A stretch of DNA of 64,000 nucleotides from Allobacillus halotolerans. Lineage in GTDB: Bacteria > Bacillota > Bacilli > Bacillales > Alkalibacillaceae. Below the pieces are notes generated by a model. The model made no database searches and was not told the origin of the DNA. It worked only from the letters and a program-made list of their open reading frames with translations. Position 1 is the first letter of the stretch. The number at the start of each line of letters is the position of its first letter. A program made the translations under genes and the position numbers. The stretch is taken from NCBI RefSeq assembly GCF_028743495.1, contig NZ_CP117968.1; one strand, 5' to 3'. Positions 1-9,509 of this stretch are shown here, piece after piece.

Positions 1-622
1 CTGTTCGAATATAGTCTTGGGAAATAACATCAAGCATACTCGAACGGGTCATCCGGGCAATAACTGCGGCACCAGCTGTTCCTAATGTAATTACTGGCAA
101 CACGATCTGTTCGACCGATCCCCAACCGGTTGGCGGGAACCATCCTAACTGAATGGAGAACCAGTTCATCAACATCAATCCTAGCCAGAAGTTCGGCATC
201 GACATACCGAACAACGCAATAATCATGATTGTCACATCCCGCACGGAATACTGACGAACGGCAGAAACAATACCGGCAATCAAACCGATGAAAATACTTA
301 ATATTGTACTATAAATTGCCAGTTCCATCGTCACCCAGAATCTAGGTTTGATTTCGTCAAAAACTGGCGTGTTATTTCTATAAGAATAGCCAAAATCCAA
401 TTGAGCAACATCTGTAACAAAATTTACATATTGAACTGGAAGCGGATCATCTAATCCCATGCTGACTTCGATCCGTTCAATTGTACTTTGAGATGCTGTT
501 TCACCCGCAATAAGCTGAGCTGGATTCCCTGGTGTTAAATGCATCAGTAAGAATACAAGCAATGTTACACCAAACAGTACGGGTATTAATTGAAATAAAC
601 GACGTATAATATATGTTGTCAT
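1..622 (-). CDS. Peptide ABC transporter permease, DppB/OppB type (3' part outside window)
   Basis: This is an inner-membrane permease of an oligopeptide/dipeptide ABC importer (BPD_transp_1 family). The reading frame starts with ATG at 622 (MTTYIIRRLFQLIPVLFGV) behind an AAGGGG-type ribosome site and stays open to the window edge, so about 207 residues are visible and the C-terminus is missing. The N-terminal TM segment followed by a periplasmic stretch with HLTPGNPA is typical of DppB/OppB, and later segments include WLGLMLMNWF and VITLGTAGAAVIARM. It lies 21 bp downstream of the DppC-like gene, the reverse of the usual B-then-C order. The peptide class transported cannot be told from sequence. 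Confidence 0.9.
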   Translation of the reverse strand, partial: MTTYIIRRLFQLIPVLFGVTLLVFLLMHLTPGNPAQLIAGETASQSTIERIEVSMGLDDPLPVQYVNFVTDVAQLDFGYSYRNNTPVFDEIKPRFWVTMELAIYSTILSIFIGLIAGIVSAVRQYSVRDVTIMIIALFGMSMPNFWLGLMLMNWFSIQLGWFPPTGWGSVEQIVLPVITLGTAGAAVIARMTRSSMLDVISQDYIRT

Positions 623-643
623 TTTTCTGTTCGCACCCCTTTC

Positions 644-1543
644 CTAGTTCTTCAATTTCGGATCGAGAGCATCTCGTAATCCATCACCAAAAATATTAAA
701 TGCCAATACAACAATAACAATTGCCATACCTGGGAAGAATGCAATGTATCCAGCATCGAAAATGTAATCTCTTCCGTCATTCAGCATAGCGCCCCATTCT
801 GGCATCGGCGGTTGAGCACCCATACCTAAGAACGACAGCCCTGCAGCAGTCAAGATTGCTGAGGCTATGTAAAGGGTCGCATTCACGATGACCGGAGAAG
901 AAACGTTCGGCAAGATATGTTTAAAAATAATTCGAAAATCTGATGATCCTAATGCACGAATGGCATCTACATATTCGAGCTTCTTCGCTGCCAATGTTGA
1001 GCCTCGCACGATTCTGGCAAAACCAGGTATCGCATAAATGGCTACCGCAATCGTAACGTTGACCAAACTACCGCCCAAAATACTTACAATCGCAAGTGCG
1101 AGTAAGATTCCCGGGAAAGCTAGTAAAATATCGATGAGTCGCATGATGAAGTTATCAATACGCCCGCCATAATAGCCGGCAACGATTCCTAATGGCACAC
1201 CCATGATCGCGCCCAAAAAGACAGAGCCAAAACCTACACCTAACGTATATTTCATCCCATAAACGATTCTAGTGAAGATATCCCTTCCCATATGGTCTGT
1301 CCCAAACCAATGTTCAGTAGACGGTCGACTAAATTTATTAATGACATCTACATCACTCGGGTCCATTTTTAATAGGAATGGACCGACGATTGATACGATT
1401 GATAAAAATACAATCGTATAGAAACCAATCAATGCCGCTTTGTTTTTCTTTAAGCGTTTATAGAAATCTTTCAATGGTGACGGTTTCTTATGTTCTGTTT
1501 GCAATTCAATCTCTGTGTTTTGTTCAATATTTTGATTTGCCAT
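644..1543 (-). CDS. Peptide ABC transporter permease, DppC/OppC type
   Basis: This 299-residue protein is the second permease of the oligopeptide ABC importer. It has a cytoplasmic N-terminus of about 35 residues, a first TM segment, the OppC_N region with HWFGTDHMGRDIFTRI (characteristic of DppC/OppC), and the coupling EAA loop ALGSSDFRIIFKHILPN that docks on the ATPases. It ends in DALDPKLKN, as this family usually does. ATG at 1543 has a GGGGGCTCC-type upstream context (AGGAGCCCCCC on the plus strand, read in reverse) of modest strength. It is the promoter-proximal permease gene here and is divergent from the binding-protein gene at 1988. No ATPase gene is visible, so these probably lie beyond the left edge. 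Confidence 0.93.
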   Translation of the reverse strand: MANQNIEQNTEIELQTEHKKPSPLKDFYKRLKKNKAALIGFYTIVFLSIVSIVGPFLLKMDPSDVDVINKFSRPSTEHWFGTDHMGRDIFTRIVYGMKYTLGVGFGSVFLGAIMGVPLGIVAGYYGGRIDNFIMRLIDILLAFPGILLALAIVSILGGSLVNVTIAVAIYAIPGFARIVRGSTLAAKKLEYVDAIRALGSSDFRIIFKHILPNVSSPVIVNATLYIASAILTAAGLSFLGMGAQPPMPEWGAMLNDGRDYIFDAGYIAFFPGMAIVIVVLAFNIFGDGLRDALDPKLKN

Positions 1544-1899
1544 TCCAGGAGCCCCCCTTTTTTCATTGTAGAGAAATCGGTTTTTACTATATGTCTACTC
1601 ATTATCGTCTTGCCATAACATCCGGTTCGTTTTCAAAATTGTGCGACACTTTTGGTGAAGAAGTTCTACTTAGTATACCAATTTAAAAAAATTAGTAATT
1701 AGTAGATTTCTGGAAGGATGTTAAGGAAGTATGTCGAACCGTTTCTAGATAATCATAAACGCTAGACTAAATTTTGACAACATTATTTCTTATATAGATA
1801 TAATTCAGAAAATAATTAAAAAAATGAAAAATATTTAGCACCTCTTCTTCTTAGTTAGCTGGATTGCGAAGTTTATGGGATTTTTGATTAAATCAAACC

Positions 1900-1928
1900 T
1901 TGCTAATTGTGAAAAAATAAGGTATGAT
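1900..1928 (+). promoter_or_regulatory. Probable sigma-A promoter of the peptide-binding protein gene
   Basis: TTGCTA at 1900-1905 and TATGAT at 1923-1928 are separated by exactly 17 bp and lie about 60 bp upstream of the start codon at 1988. A second candidate further up (TTGACA at 1774, TATAAT at 1799) has a 19-bp spacer. The rest of the 444-bp divergent gap 1544-1987 is AT-rich and shows no gene or clear operator. Confidence 0.6.
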
Positions 1929-1987
1929 TTTTCTAACCCTATTTTACATAGGGAAAACGATATATTCTCAAGGGGGTAACACGCACT

Positions 1988-3790
1988 ATGAAGTCAAAAA
2001 AATTACTTTGGCTGTTCGCGTTAATGCTGGTTCTATCTCTAGTATTAGCGGCATGTGCCGGTGATGGCGAGTCTGATAGTGAAGGTGAGTCAGGCGAGTC
2101 AGAAAGCGGTTCTGAAGAGTCGGGTTCTGAAGAAGATTCTAGTGAATCTGATTCTGAAGACAGTGAAGGTGAGGAAGCATCTGGAGGAGATGGCAGTAAT
2201 GATGTCGTCCTAGCAGTATCTTCTGATATTGTATCATTAGATCCACACATAGAAAACGACGTTCCTTCTAGTAACGTACGTGACAACATTTATGAAACTT
2301 TAGTTGAACAAGACAGCGATATGAATATCGTTGAAGGTCTTGCGACAGATTGGGAACAAAAAGATGATACGACATGGGTATTCACACTTAGAGAAGGTGT
2401 AACATTCCATGATGGTTCTGACTTTACAGCTGAAGACGTAAAAGCGAACCTTGATCGTGTACTTGACCCTGCAGTTGCATCACCACGTGCTTTCCTTTAT
2501 GACATGGTTACAGAAGTTAATGTACTTGGTGATCACGAACTAGAAATTAAGACGGAATATCCATTCGCTCCACTTCTAGCTCACTTAGCTCACGATGCTG
2601 GTGGTGTCATGAGTAAGGATGTCATCGACGCTGACTATGAGAATGCAATCTCAGAAGCAGGCCTAGACATCACGCTTGATGAATACTATCAAGCAAGAGC
2701 TGACGGTAGCGAAGAGTATTCTAGAATGGAAGAAAATGATGAAGGTGAAGAGGTTGAAGCAGGTTATGTAGCAGACCTAGCGGAATACACTGGTATTCAC
2801 TCTGCTCAGAACCCAATCGGTACTGGCTACTTCAAATTAGAAGAGCGTCAGTCTGGTGAAAAGACAGTTCTATCCCGTTACGAAGATTACTGGGGTGAGC
2901 CTGCTAAACCATCAACTGTTACATTTAAAGTAGTACCTGAACCATCTGCTCGTATTGCTGAATTGGAAACTGGTGAATCTCACATTGTAGACCCACTTCA
3001 GCCAACAGACGTTAGCCGTGTTGAAAGCAATGAAGATACACGCGTAAATAACCAACCGTCTACAAGCTTGTCTTACATTGGATTCAATGTTGAAAAAGAA
3101 CCATTTGATGATCCAAAAGTACGTCAAGCAATTAACCTAGCTATCAACAACGAAGAAATCATCGAAGGAATCTACCAAGGTAATGGTACACCAGCAACTG
3201 GACCATTAGCACCAGGTGTATTCGGATATGATGAAAGTGTTAAAGGTTTAGGCTATGAGCCAGACCAAGCGAAAAAACTTCTAGAGGAAGCTGGCTACGG
3301 TGATGGCTTCGAAACGACTCTATGGACAAACGATAATGAGCAACGTGTAGAAACGGCTCTTTATGTTCAAGATGCTCTAAGCGATTATGGCATCGACGTT
3401 CAGATCGAAGAACTTGAGTGGGGTGCTTACCTCGAAAGAACTTCGAATGGTGAACATGACATGTTCGTACTTGGTTGGTCCACTGTAACAGGTGACGCTG
3501 ACTACGGACTATATGCACTATTCCACTCTGAAATGGTTGGTTCTCCAGGTAACCGTTCATTCATTAAAAATGATGAACTTGATAAACTTCTAGATGAAGG
3601 TCGTCGTGAGACAGACGAACAAAAACGTGCTGAGATTTACAAAGAAGCACAAGAAAAACTAACTGAACTTGCTCCAATGCTTTACATTCACCACCAAAAC
3701 TACTTGACTGGTGTTCGCGAAGAGGTTGAAAACTTCTCTGTTGATACATTGGGTATTTATCAGTTAAAAGATGTTACAATCAGTGAGTAA
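1988..3790 (+). CDS. Oligopeptide ABC transporter substrate-binding lipoprotein (SBP_bac_5)
   Basis: This 600-residue extracellular binding protein captures peptides for the divergent permeases. It starts with a lipoprotein signal (KKLLWLFALMLVLSLVLAAC), so Cys22 is the lipidated residue. A strikingly acidic Ser/Glu/Asp linker follows at about residues 24-70, common in halophile lipoproteins. The SBP_bac_5 fold follows, recognisable from DPHIENDVPSSNVRDNIYETL, the WVFTLREGVTFHDGSDFTAEDV block and RQAINLAINNEEI. The ribosome site AAGGGGG precedes ATG at 1988. The length is slightly above the usual 540-580 because of the linker. The ligand could be di- or oligopeptide (or glutathione in GsiB-like members). 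Confidence 0.93.
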   Translation: MKSKKLLWLFALMLVLSLVLAACAGDGESDSEGESGESESGSEESGSEEDSSESDSEDSEGEEASGGDGSNDVVLAVSSDIVSLDPHIENDVPSSNVRDNIYETLVEQDSDMNIVEGLATDWEQKDDTTWVFTLREGVTFHDGSDFTAEDVKANLDRVLDPAVASPRAFLYDMVTEVNVLGDHELEIKTEYPFAPLLAHLAHDAGGVMSKDVIDADYENAISEAGLDITLDEYYQARADGSEEYSRMEENDEGEEVEAGYVADLAEYTGIHSAQNPIGTGYFKLEERQSGEKTVLSRYEDYWGEPAKPSTVTFKVVPEPSARIAELETGESHIVDPLQPTDVSRVESNEDTRVNNQPSTSLSYIGFNVEKEPFDDPKVRQAINLAINNEEIIEGIYQGNGTPATGPLAPGVFGYDESVKGLGYEPDQAKKLLEEAGYGDGFETTLWTNDNEQRVETALYVQDALSDYGIDVQIEELEWGAYLERTSNGEHDMFVLGWSTVTGDADYGLYALFHSEMVGSPGNRSFIKNDELDKLLDEGRRETDEQKRAEIYKEAQEKLTELAPMLYIHHQNYLTGVREEVENFSVDTLGIYQLKDVTISE

Positions 3791-3803
3791 TCATTGATGA
3801 TTA

Positions 3804-3834
3804 AAACCGGAGGATATGTTCCTCCGGTTTTTTT
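3804..3834 (+). terminator. Rho-independent terminator of the binding-protein gene
   Basis: A perfect 10-bp stem (AAACCGGAGG / CCTCCGGTTT, 3804-3813 with 3821-3830) is followed by a T-run at 3828-3834, 14 bp after the stop codon. Confidence 0.92.
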
Positions 3835-3860
3835 CTGTTTTTTGTCTACAATGCTTTAAA

Positions 3861-3998
3861 AGGCACATATATCTCGACTTTGGGCACATAAATTTTATGG
3901 TTGGTCCCATTTCATCGTCTATTGGGCACATATATTGTAATAATTGGCTCATATCCTCCTTGATAAGACCCATATATATGGTAACCGGGCTCATATCT
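3861..3998 (+). repeat. Intergenic 21-23-bp tandem repeat array, family A (copy 1)
   Basis: About seven degenerate units, each 20-24 bp, share the core GGG(C/T)NCATAT separated by variable 11-13-bp spacers. The array lies between convergent genes, after the terminator at 3834 and before the ATP-grasp gene end at 4142. The same core in inverted orientation (ATATGNGCCC) forms the much longer array at 45751-46300. Short open frames through it are a by-product of the repeat. The rest of the gap 3999-4141 shows no gene. Confidence 0.75.
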
Positions 3999-4141
3999 TC
4001 TTCACACGACTACTTAGAGCGAGTTATTTCAACCATCAAGTCGCCAGGATGATAGTAAAAAGCTCACTGAAAAACTCCTCCAACAGATAGGTAAACAAGT
4101 ATCCTAGCCACATGAGCTAGCTGATTATTTTTTCATACACG

Positions 4142-5125
4142 CTATTCAGAAGGGGAGTCTACCTTACGTAGCATGACTTCTGAATACTTCATCATCCATA
4201 TTCCTTCTGGGTACTGAATTCTTTCAAACGGCTGATTTTCTTTTCCATTCAAGTTATTCACGATATATTGCATAAAATTACAACCCATTTCATGCGCATG
4301 AAGATAGCCTGCTCCAAACCGCGGATTGATTTCTGAGATAAAATACTTCCCATTCCATTCAAAACAATCGATATCCAACGGTCCGGTAAACCCTGCCGCT
4401 TCAACAAACGATGTAATCAGAGACAGCAACTCTTCATTGTTCACTGAAATCGATTTATCGGTTGCACCATTCACCATTTCAAACTTCTCTTTCATAAATA
4501 CATCGACTAACTGACCATTCATCAAGTCTATATAGACATCAACGCCAAATTCTCTGTCTTTCAGATACGGCTGAATAATCGGGTGGTCTATTTTTTCAAC
4601 CGCTTCTCTTAGTTGCGTTTCATTTTCTACATACCAAATACCTTCACTGGCTTTTCCGTCAGCTGGCTTCACTATGAGTGGATAATTAAAATCTCGTTCG
4701 TTCAGTAGTTTTAACGTCTCTTCCACTGTCGAAAATGTTGGGACTCCTGGGTAGCCTAGCTGGTCAATGTACTGATAAGTCTTCAATTTATCCGTGCACA
4801 CATCGACCAAATCTTGATCACTCGTCACGAGTTTCACGCCGATATTATCCAAGACAGATTGATTCTTCACAAGCTTCGGTACCTCTTCTTCAATCAGAGG
4901 AATGATAGCGTCAATCTCTTTTTGTTTACAGGCTTGAATAATGGATGACATATAGTTCTCGTCATCAACCGGCTTCAGTAAGACATGATCATCTGCTGCA
5001 AATAAAGCCGGAGAATAGGGGTCCGAGTCACCTGCAACGACTTTCCCGCCTGTGGATTGAATCGTTTCTTTTATATATTGAATCATTTTTACCCTTGATC
5101 CGGTTGAACAAATAAGTATATTCAT
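4142..5125 (-). CDS. ATP-grasp protein, carbamoyl-phosphate synthase large-subunit-like
   Basis: This 327-residue ATP-grasp ligase has an N-terminal Rossmann-like preATP-grasp domain (MNILICSTGSRVKMIQYI; residues 1-100), then the ATP-grasp core with YPLIVKPADGKASEGIW (about 149-165) and the metal-binding EINPRFGAGYLHA block near residue 264. This layout matches the single-module CarB-like/PylC-like proteins often found in capsule or modified-amino-acid loci, not full carbamoyl-phosphate synthase, which is over 1000 residues. ATG at 5125 follows an AAAAAGGGTGATG context. It stands alone, converging on the peptide-binding gene. The acid and amine substrates are unknown. Confidence 0.85.
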   Translation of the reverse strand: MNILICSTGSRVKMIQYIKETIQSTGGKVVAGDSDPYSPALFAADDHVLLKPVDDENYMSSIIQACKQKEIDAIIPLIEEEVPKLVKNQSVLDNIGVKLVTSDQDLVDVCTDKLKTYQYIDQLGYPGVPTFSTVEETLKLLNERDFNYPLIVKPADGKASEGIWYVENETQLREAVEKIDHPIIQPYLKDREFGVDVYIDLMNGQLVDVFMKEKFEMVNGATDKSISVNNEELLSLITSFVEAAGFTGPLDIDCFEWNGKYFISEINPRFGAGYLHAHEMGCNFMQYIVNNLNGKENQPFERIQYPEGIWMMKYSEVMLRKVDSPSE

Positions 5126-5351
5126 GTTGCATCACCCTTTTTTGGTGTTATATTCAACTCACTTTATCTATGTACTCGTTTCTCATGAAAGTTAAACCTC
5201 AACGAATTTGATAACCAACCGTATCGTAGGACCAAGGACCTTACCTTCTGGCGCTAATTTCTAAGACATGTGCTTCTTTACAATGGCGAAAGACTCATGT
5301 TGTTTAACGGCTTGGTTTCATTTGAATGAAATTTATACTTTTTGAAATAAA

Positions 5352-5380
5352 AAATCCCTTGCTTTTCAGCAAGAGATTTT
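5352..5380 (-). terminator. Bidirectional terminator after typA
   Basis: The inverted repeat AAATCCCTTGCT / AGCAAGAGATTT has one mismatch and a four-base loop, with A-runs to its left and T-runs to its right. It lies 10 bp past the typA stop codon, so it can terminate typA on the minus strand. Confidence 0.85.
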
Positions 5381-5390
5381 TTTCATTTTT

Positions 5391-7220
5391 TTATGCTTTT
5401 TTGGCACGTTTCTGATCACGTTCACGTTCGTTTTTATTCAAGATTTTCTTACGGAGTCGCACTGAATCTGGTGTAACTTCGCAATACTCATCGTCGTTCA
5501 AGAACTGAATCGCTTCTTCTAAGGTTAGCTGTCGTGTACTACGGATATTCACGGTATTATCTTTGTTCGCTGAACGAACGTTTGTGAGAGCTTTTTCTTT
5601 TGTAATGTTAACCGTCAAATCATTTTCACGGTTATGTTCGCCTACAATCATACCCTCATAAACTTCGGTTCCTGGCTCAACGAAAATCGTACCACGATCT
5701 TCCAATGCCAAAATACTGTAGTTTGTCACTTTTCCACGTTCCTGTGCCACAAGGACACCTGAGCGTCTTCCACCTACACGTCCGGTAATGAACGGTGCGT
5801 ACTGATCAAATGAATGGTTAATGATTCCATAACCATGCGTTTGTGTCATGAATTCAGTGGAATATCCAATCAATCCTCGGGATGGTACGTTAAACTCTAA
5901 CCGAACTTGACCATTCCCTTGGTTTTCCATGTTTCGCATTTCACCTTTTCGCTCACCCAATGATTCCATGACCGCTCCGGTGTATGCTTCCGGTACATCA
6001 ATTTGAACACGTTCCATCGGTTCACATTTCACGCCATCAATTTCTTTGATAATAACTTCTGGCTTGGAAATTTGAAGTTCATAACCTTCGCGGCGCATAT
6101 TCTCAATCAAAATGGACAAATGCAATTCTCCACGCCCAGAAACCTTCCATGCATCAGGTGAATCTGTCGGCTCGACGCGTAAGCTGACATCCGTCTCTAA
6201 CTGCGTCAAAAGACGTTCTTCAATTTTACGAGAAGTGACGTGCTTTCCTTCTTTTCCGACAAACGGACTATTGTTCACGACAAAAGTCATCTGCAAGGTT
6301 GGCTCATCAATACGTGGAACAGGTAGTGGGTCATGATGATTCTGGTCACAGACCGTTTCCCCTACATTCAGATCTTCAACGCCGGCAATTGCAACGATGT
6401 CGCCTGCTTGCGCTTCTTGAATCTCTGTTCGTTTCAAACCGAGGAAGCCAAATAATTTTGTGACACGGAAATTTTTCACTGTGCCGTCTTTTTTGATTAG
6501 AGAAACACTGTCGCCCACTTTGATACGTCCACGGAAAATTCGCCCGATACCGATTCGGCCGACATAATCGTTATAGTCGAGCAATGTAATCTGGTATTGT
6601 AATGGCCCGTCTATATCTTGTTTCGGTGCTGGGATGTGGTCCATAATGGTTTCAAACACAGGGTCCATTGTCTCTTGTAGTTCATCTGATTCGGTTCCAG
6701 ATGTACCTTGAAGCGCTGATGCATAAACAACCGGAAACTCCAATTGTTCGTCGTCTGCACCTAATTCGATGAATAGGTCAAGAACCTCGTCAACGACTTC
6801 ATCCGGACGAGCATTCGGACGATCAATTTTATTCAATACAACAACTGGTTGAAGCTTTTGCTCCAATGCTTTCTTTAACACAAAGCGTGTCTGTGGCATA
6901 CAGCCTTCATAGGCATCGACCACAAGAAGCACCCCATCAACCATTTTCATGATCCGTTCGACCTCGCCACCAAAATCGGCGTGTCCAGGTGTATCCATAA
7001 TGTTGATTCGAGTATCTTTATAATTAATAGCCGTATTTTTAGCTAAAATTGTAATTCCACGCTCTTTTTCAATGTCATCGGAGTCCATGGCACGTTCATC
7101 AATGTGCTCATGTTCTTTAAATGTTCCTGAGTAATGTAGTAACTGGTCAACTAACGTCGTCTTTCCGTGATCGACGTGTGCAATAATTGCGATATTGCGG
7201 ATATCTTTTGAGACTTGCAT
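5391..7220 (-). CDS. typA: Ribosome-associated GTPase TypA/BipA
   Basis: TypA/BipA is a translational GTPase that binds the 70S ribosome and helps 50S assembly under stress and cold. The 609-residue protein has all G motifs: AHVDHGKTTL (G1), RGITI (G2), DTPGHADFGGEV (G3), NKIDRP (G4) and the SAL(Q) region (G5), then the EF-G-like beta-barrel and the C-terminal BipA domain ending in a Lys/Arg-rich tail. I place the start at ATG 7220 because GGAGG sits 6 bp before it. An in-frame upstream codon at 7244 has no ribosome site. Its length matches family members of about 612 residues. Array B1 lies upstream. Confidence 0.97.
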   Translation of the reverse strand: MQVSKDIRNIAIIAHVDHGKTTLVDQLLHYSGTFKEHEHIDERAMDSDDIEKERGITILAKNTAINYKDTRINIMDTPGHADFGGEVERIMKMVDGVLLVVDAYEGCMPQTRFVLKKALEQKLQPVVVLNKIDRPNARPDEVVDEVLDLFIELGADDEQLEFPVVYASALQGTSGTESDELQETMDPVFETIMDHIPAPKQDIDGPLQYQITLLDYNDYVGRIGIGRIFRGRIKVGDSVSLIKKDGTVKNFRVTKLFGFLGLKRTEIQEAQAGDIVAIAGVEDLNVGETVCDQNHHDPLPVPRIDEPTLQMTFVVNNSPFVGKEGKHVTSRKIEERLLTQLETDVSLRVEPTDSPDAWKVSGRGELHLSILIENMRREGYELQISKPEVIIKEIDGVKCEPMERVQIDVPEAYTGAVMESLGERKGEMRNMENQGNGQVRLEFNVPSRGLIGYSTEFMTQTHGYGIINHSFDQYAPFITGRVGGRRSGVLVAQERGKVTNYSILALEDRGTIFVEPGTEVYEGMIVGEHNRENDLTVNITKEKALTNVRSANKDNTVNIRSTRQLTLEEAIQFLNDDEYCEVTPDSVRLRKKILNKNERERDQKRAKKA

Positions 7221-7425
7221 ATCATTCCTCCTAGTTCTTTTCAACTTTTCTATTTTACCACAATATGTGGTGAATACCTAATAATCAAAATTATTTTTTT
7301 ATGTGAATGACAAATCTATTTAAAGTGTTTTCCTGTTGACACTCTTATATGCTTATTTTCCACACTCTGAAGCTTTTAACACGTATCAATTTTGAATGGC
7401 AATTTAACGCACAAAAAAAACCGCC

Positions 7426-7553
7426 GATTGACGGGTGGTTGGACGCGTTCGTCGAGCGGTTGGACTCATTCGTTGAGCGGTTCGGCGCGTTTGTCGAGCG
7501 GTTGGACGCGTTCGTCGAGCGGCTGCAACCGTTTGTTGGGCGGCTCCACGTGA
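7426..7553 (-). repeat. Intergenic 21-bp tandem repeat array, family B (copy 1, inverted)
   Basis: Six units of 21 bp share the core TTCGT(C/T)GAGCGGTTGG with a variable tail. Read on the minus strand the core is CCAACCGCTCGACGAA, the same family as the arrays at 60770-60850 and 62382-62575. It lies in the 402-bp gap between typA and the gene at 7623. Because 21 bp equals seven codons, the array reads as heptads of the type FVERLDA, but no ribosome site supports a protein. The typA promoter must lie within or to the left of this array. Confidence 0.8.
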
Positions 7554-7622
7554 CTATCAGGGCGGATGGATAAGTTATTGCACAGCCGCCAGATGTCCGC
7601 CAAAATCATTATTCTCTCATCT

Positions 7623-8069
7623 TTATGACTCCTTCATTTCCGTCAATAACGGATAGACGGCTTCGACGCCATTCTCAGCAATCTGGCAAGCAATTCCCAA
7701 TGGCGTTTCCCAAAATGATTCAGGTATGATTGGGTTTTTAAGTGCTGCAGGTTGAAATAGTGATTGATATACTCTTTGAAGATGTTTTCTTGTCAACTGA
7801 CGATCAATTTCCATCTCACCACGCGCAATCAAAAACAAATAACGCATCGACTGAAAAATGTTGTCACCTGGCATAAACGTAAATTCTTTAAAAAGATATA
7901 ACTGTCTCTCCGCTTTCTCAGAGATTGCTTGATTGATTGCCAAGTCATCCAGTCGTTCATACAGTTGGCGATGGAGCATTTTAAATACACGGCGTTTTTC
8001 TTGCTGCATTATTTGATCGTCATACAATTCTTTCAAGAAATCGAACGCTTCTTCCCTTGTCCACTCCAC
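7623..8069 (-). CDS. Conserved hypothetical protein, 148 residues
   Basis: I do not recognise this family. The 148-residue protein starts MEWTREEAFDFLKELYDDQIM and looks largely alpha-helical and soluble, with charged amphipathic segments, no signal peptide, no TM segment and only one cysteine. It is 20 bp downstream of the HesB-like gene and on the same strand, so they are probably co-transcribed. An AAAAGGTGGAGT-type ribosome site precedes ATG at 8069. Confidence 0.75.
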   Translation of the reverse strand: MEWTREEAFDFLKELYDDQIMQQEKRRVFKMLHRQLYERLDDLAINQAISEKAERQLYLFKEFTFMPGDNIFQSMRYLFLIARGEMEIDRQLTRKHLQRVYQSLFQPAALKNPIIPESFWETPLGIACQIAENGVEAVYPLLTEMKES

Positions 8070-8089
8070 CTTTTAGACCTCCTCACTTA

Positions 8090-8377
8090 TCAGTCATCTT
8101 TCTTTTCAAATTTAACTTCATCATTTTCCACGACTACTTCTAAATCATTTCCGTCGAAAAACCAAGCATCTTTTTCATCCACTTGAAAAGTGATCTCTTT
8201 CTTTTCAACGATTGTTTCCGGTGTCGGTGCCGTTTCTAACCCCATACCGACTGAGAACCCTTGTTGAAACGCACTGTCTCCTCCGTATTTTGGAAAAAAC
8301 CTGACTTGATCTCCTGCTTCTAAGTCCATTTCTTCTATTAACCAATCAACTGCTTCATCGGTGATATAAATTTGCAT
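8090..8377 (-). CDS. HesB/IscA-like protein, YneR type
   Basis: This 95-residue protein belongs to the small HesB/YneR group, which has the IscA-type fold. MQIYITDEAVDWLIEEMDLEAGD and RFFPKYGGDSAFQQGFSVG follow the HesB pattern, and WFFDGNDLEVVVENDEV matches the C-terminal strand region. It has no cysteine at all, so it cannot ligate an Fe-S cluster as true IscA proteins do, which is usual for the YneR subgroup. The function of that subgroup is unknown. It heads a two-gene unit with the hypothetical gene at 7623-8069. Confidence 0.85.
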   Translation of the reverse strand: MQIYITDEAVDWLIEEMDLEAGDQVRFFPKYGGDSAFQQGFSVGMGLETAPTPETIVEKKEITFQVDEKDAWFFDGNDLEVVVENDEVKFEKKDD

Positions 8378-8502
8378 GGGTTAGCCTCCTTCAATATATT
8401 CAGTGTATCGAATGTTCCCTCTAGTAACAACAAAATAACGTGTTGAAAAATTCAATCAATTGATTTACGATTGCTTTAAATCGATAAAGTGAGGACAGTT
8501 AA

Positions 8503-9402
8503 ATGAATGAAGAAAGAATAGGCATCCTATATGGATTTTCTGCATATTTGCTTTGGGGATTCCTTCCACTCTATTGGAAGCTAGTTGAATCCGTACCTGC
8601 ATGGGAAGTTTTAGCTCACCGAGTCATCTGGTCGTTTGTCTTTATGCTTTGCTTCATTCTGTTTATCCGACGGTGGCAGCTATTCAAGGAAGAATCCAAG
8701 TATGTTTTTTCCTATTGGAAAAGATGGCTTGGCATTTTAGTTGCTTCCATTCTAATTAGTTTAAATTGGGTAACCTATATCTGGGCTGTCAACGCTGGGC
8801 ATGTTTTAGATGCGAGTCTTGGCTATTATATCAATCCACTGTTCAATGTCGTCTTAGGTATTCTTTTTTTACAAGAAAAATTATCACCTTTACAATGGAT
8901 AGCCGTTTTCTCTGCCTTCATCGGCGTTAGCTTCATGACGGTTCATTTTGGTTCGGTTCCGTGGGTGGCAATCGTTCTAGCGATGACTTTCGGATTGTAT
9001 GGGTTTTTGAAAAAGGTCGCTGACTTGAATCCGATATTTGCGTTAGGAATTGAAACGATGTTCATCACTCCTATTGCTCTCATTTATCTTTCCGTTATCG
9101 AATGGAATGGCGCGGGATCGTTTTCTTTCGATTTAATAGGACTCTTTTTATTTGGAACGGGTGCCATCACGGCAATTCCACTATTATTGTTCGCCCAAGG
9201 AGCGAAACGAATTCCTCTTTCGTTAATCGGCTTTTTGCAATACCTTGCCCCAACGATCATGTTACTGATCGGTGTGTTCTTACTCAATGAAACCTTTACA
9301 TATGTTCACGCTGTAACGTTTCTATTCATTTGGGTCGGCTTAATTCTTTACACGTATGAAAGATATCGGGGAAAGCGCCAACAAAGAGCCTTAACGACAT
9401 AA
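8503..9402 (+). CDS. rarD: EamA-family permease RarD
   Basis: This 299-residue membrane protein has about ten TM helices built from two EamA halves. The opening GILYGFSAYLLWGFLPLYWKL and the segment WEVLAHRVIWSF are diagnostic of RarD, as are LGYYINPLFNVVLG and QYLAPTIMLLIGVFLLNE. RarD proteins are drug/metabolite-superfamily transporters, originally linked to chloramphenicol sensitivity, whose natural substrate is unsettled. ATG at 8503 follows GAGGACAG. It is divergent from the HesB-like gene and has no obvious terminator before the next gene. Confidence 0.92.
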   Translation: MNEERIGILYGFSAYLLWGFLPLYWKLVESVPAWEVLAHRVIWSFVFMLCFILFIRRWQLFKEESKYVFSYWKRWLGILVASILISLNWVTYIWAVNAGHVLDASLGYYINPLFNVVLGILFLQEKLSPLQWIAVFSAFIGVSFMTVHFGSVPWVAIVLAMTFGLYGFLKKVADLNPIFALGIETMFITPIALIYLSVIEWNGAGSFSFDLIGLFLFGTGAITAIPLLLFAQGAKRIPLSLIGFLQYLAPTIMLLIGVFLLNETFTYVHAVTFLFIWVGLILYTYERYRGKRQQRALTT

Positions 9403-9509
9403 CTAAATATGAAAACCTTTGAGGCGGTTGTGAATGCATCCCCTTCTTCATTTTCCCTATTTAAAGATTACTTACACTAACCCTGCCGAACACTATTTTT
9501 ATAAACACA

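Noticed and set aside
1939..2289. Antisense Ser-rich frame opposite the acidic linker of the binding lipoprotein
   Set aside because: It is the complement of the Ser/Glu/Asp-coding linker and has no ribosome site.
7349..7573. Heptad-repeat protein such as FVERLDAFVERF encoded by array B (and similar frames in arrays C, D, E and B3)
   Set aside because: Open frames occur on both strands and in several frames because the period is a multiple of 3. No ribosome site precedes them, and the DNA unit, not the peptide, is what is conserved.
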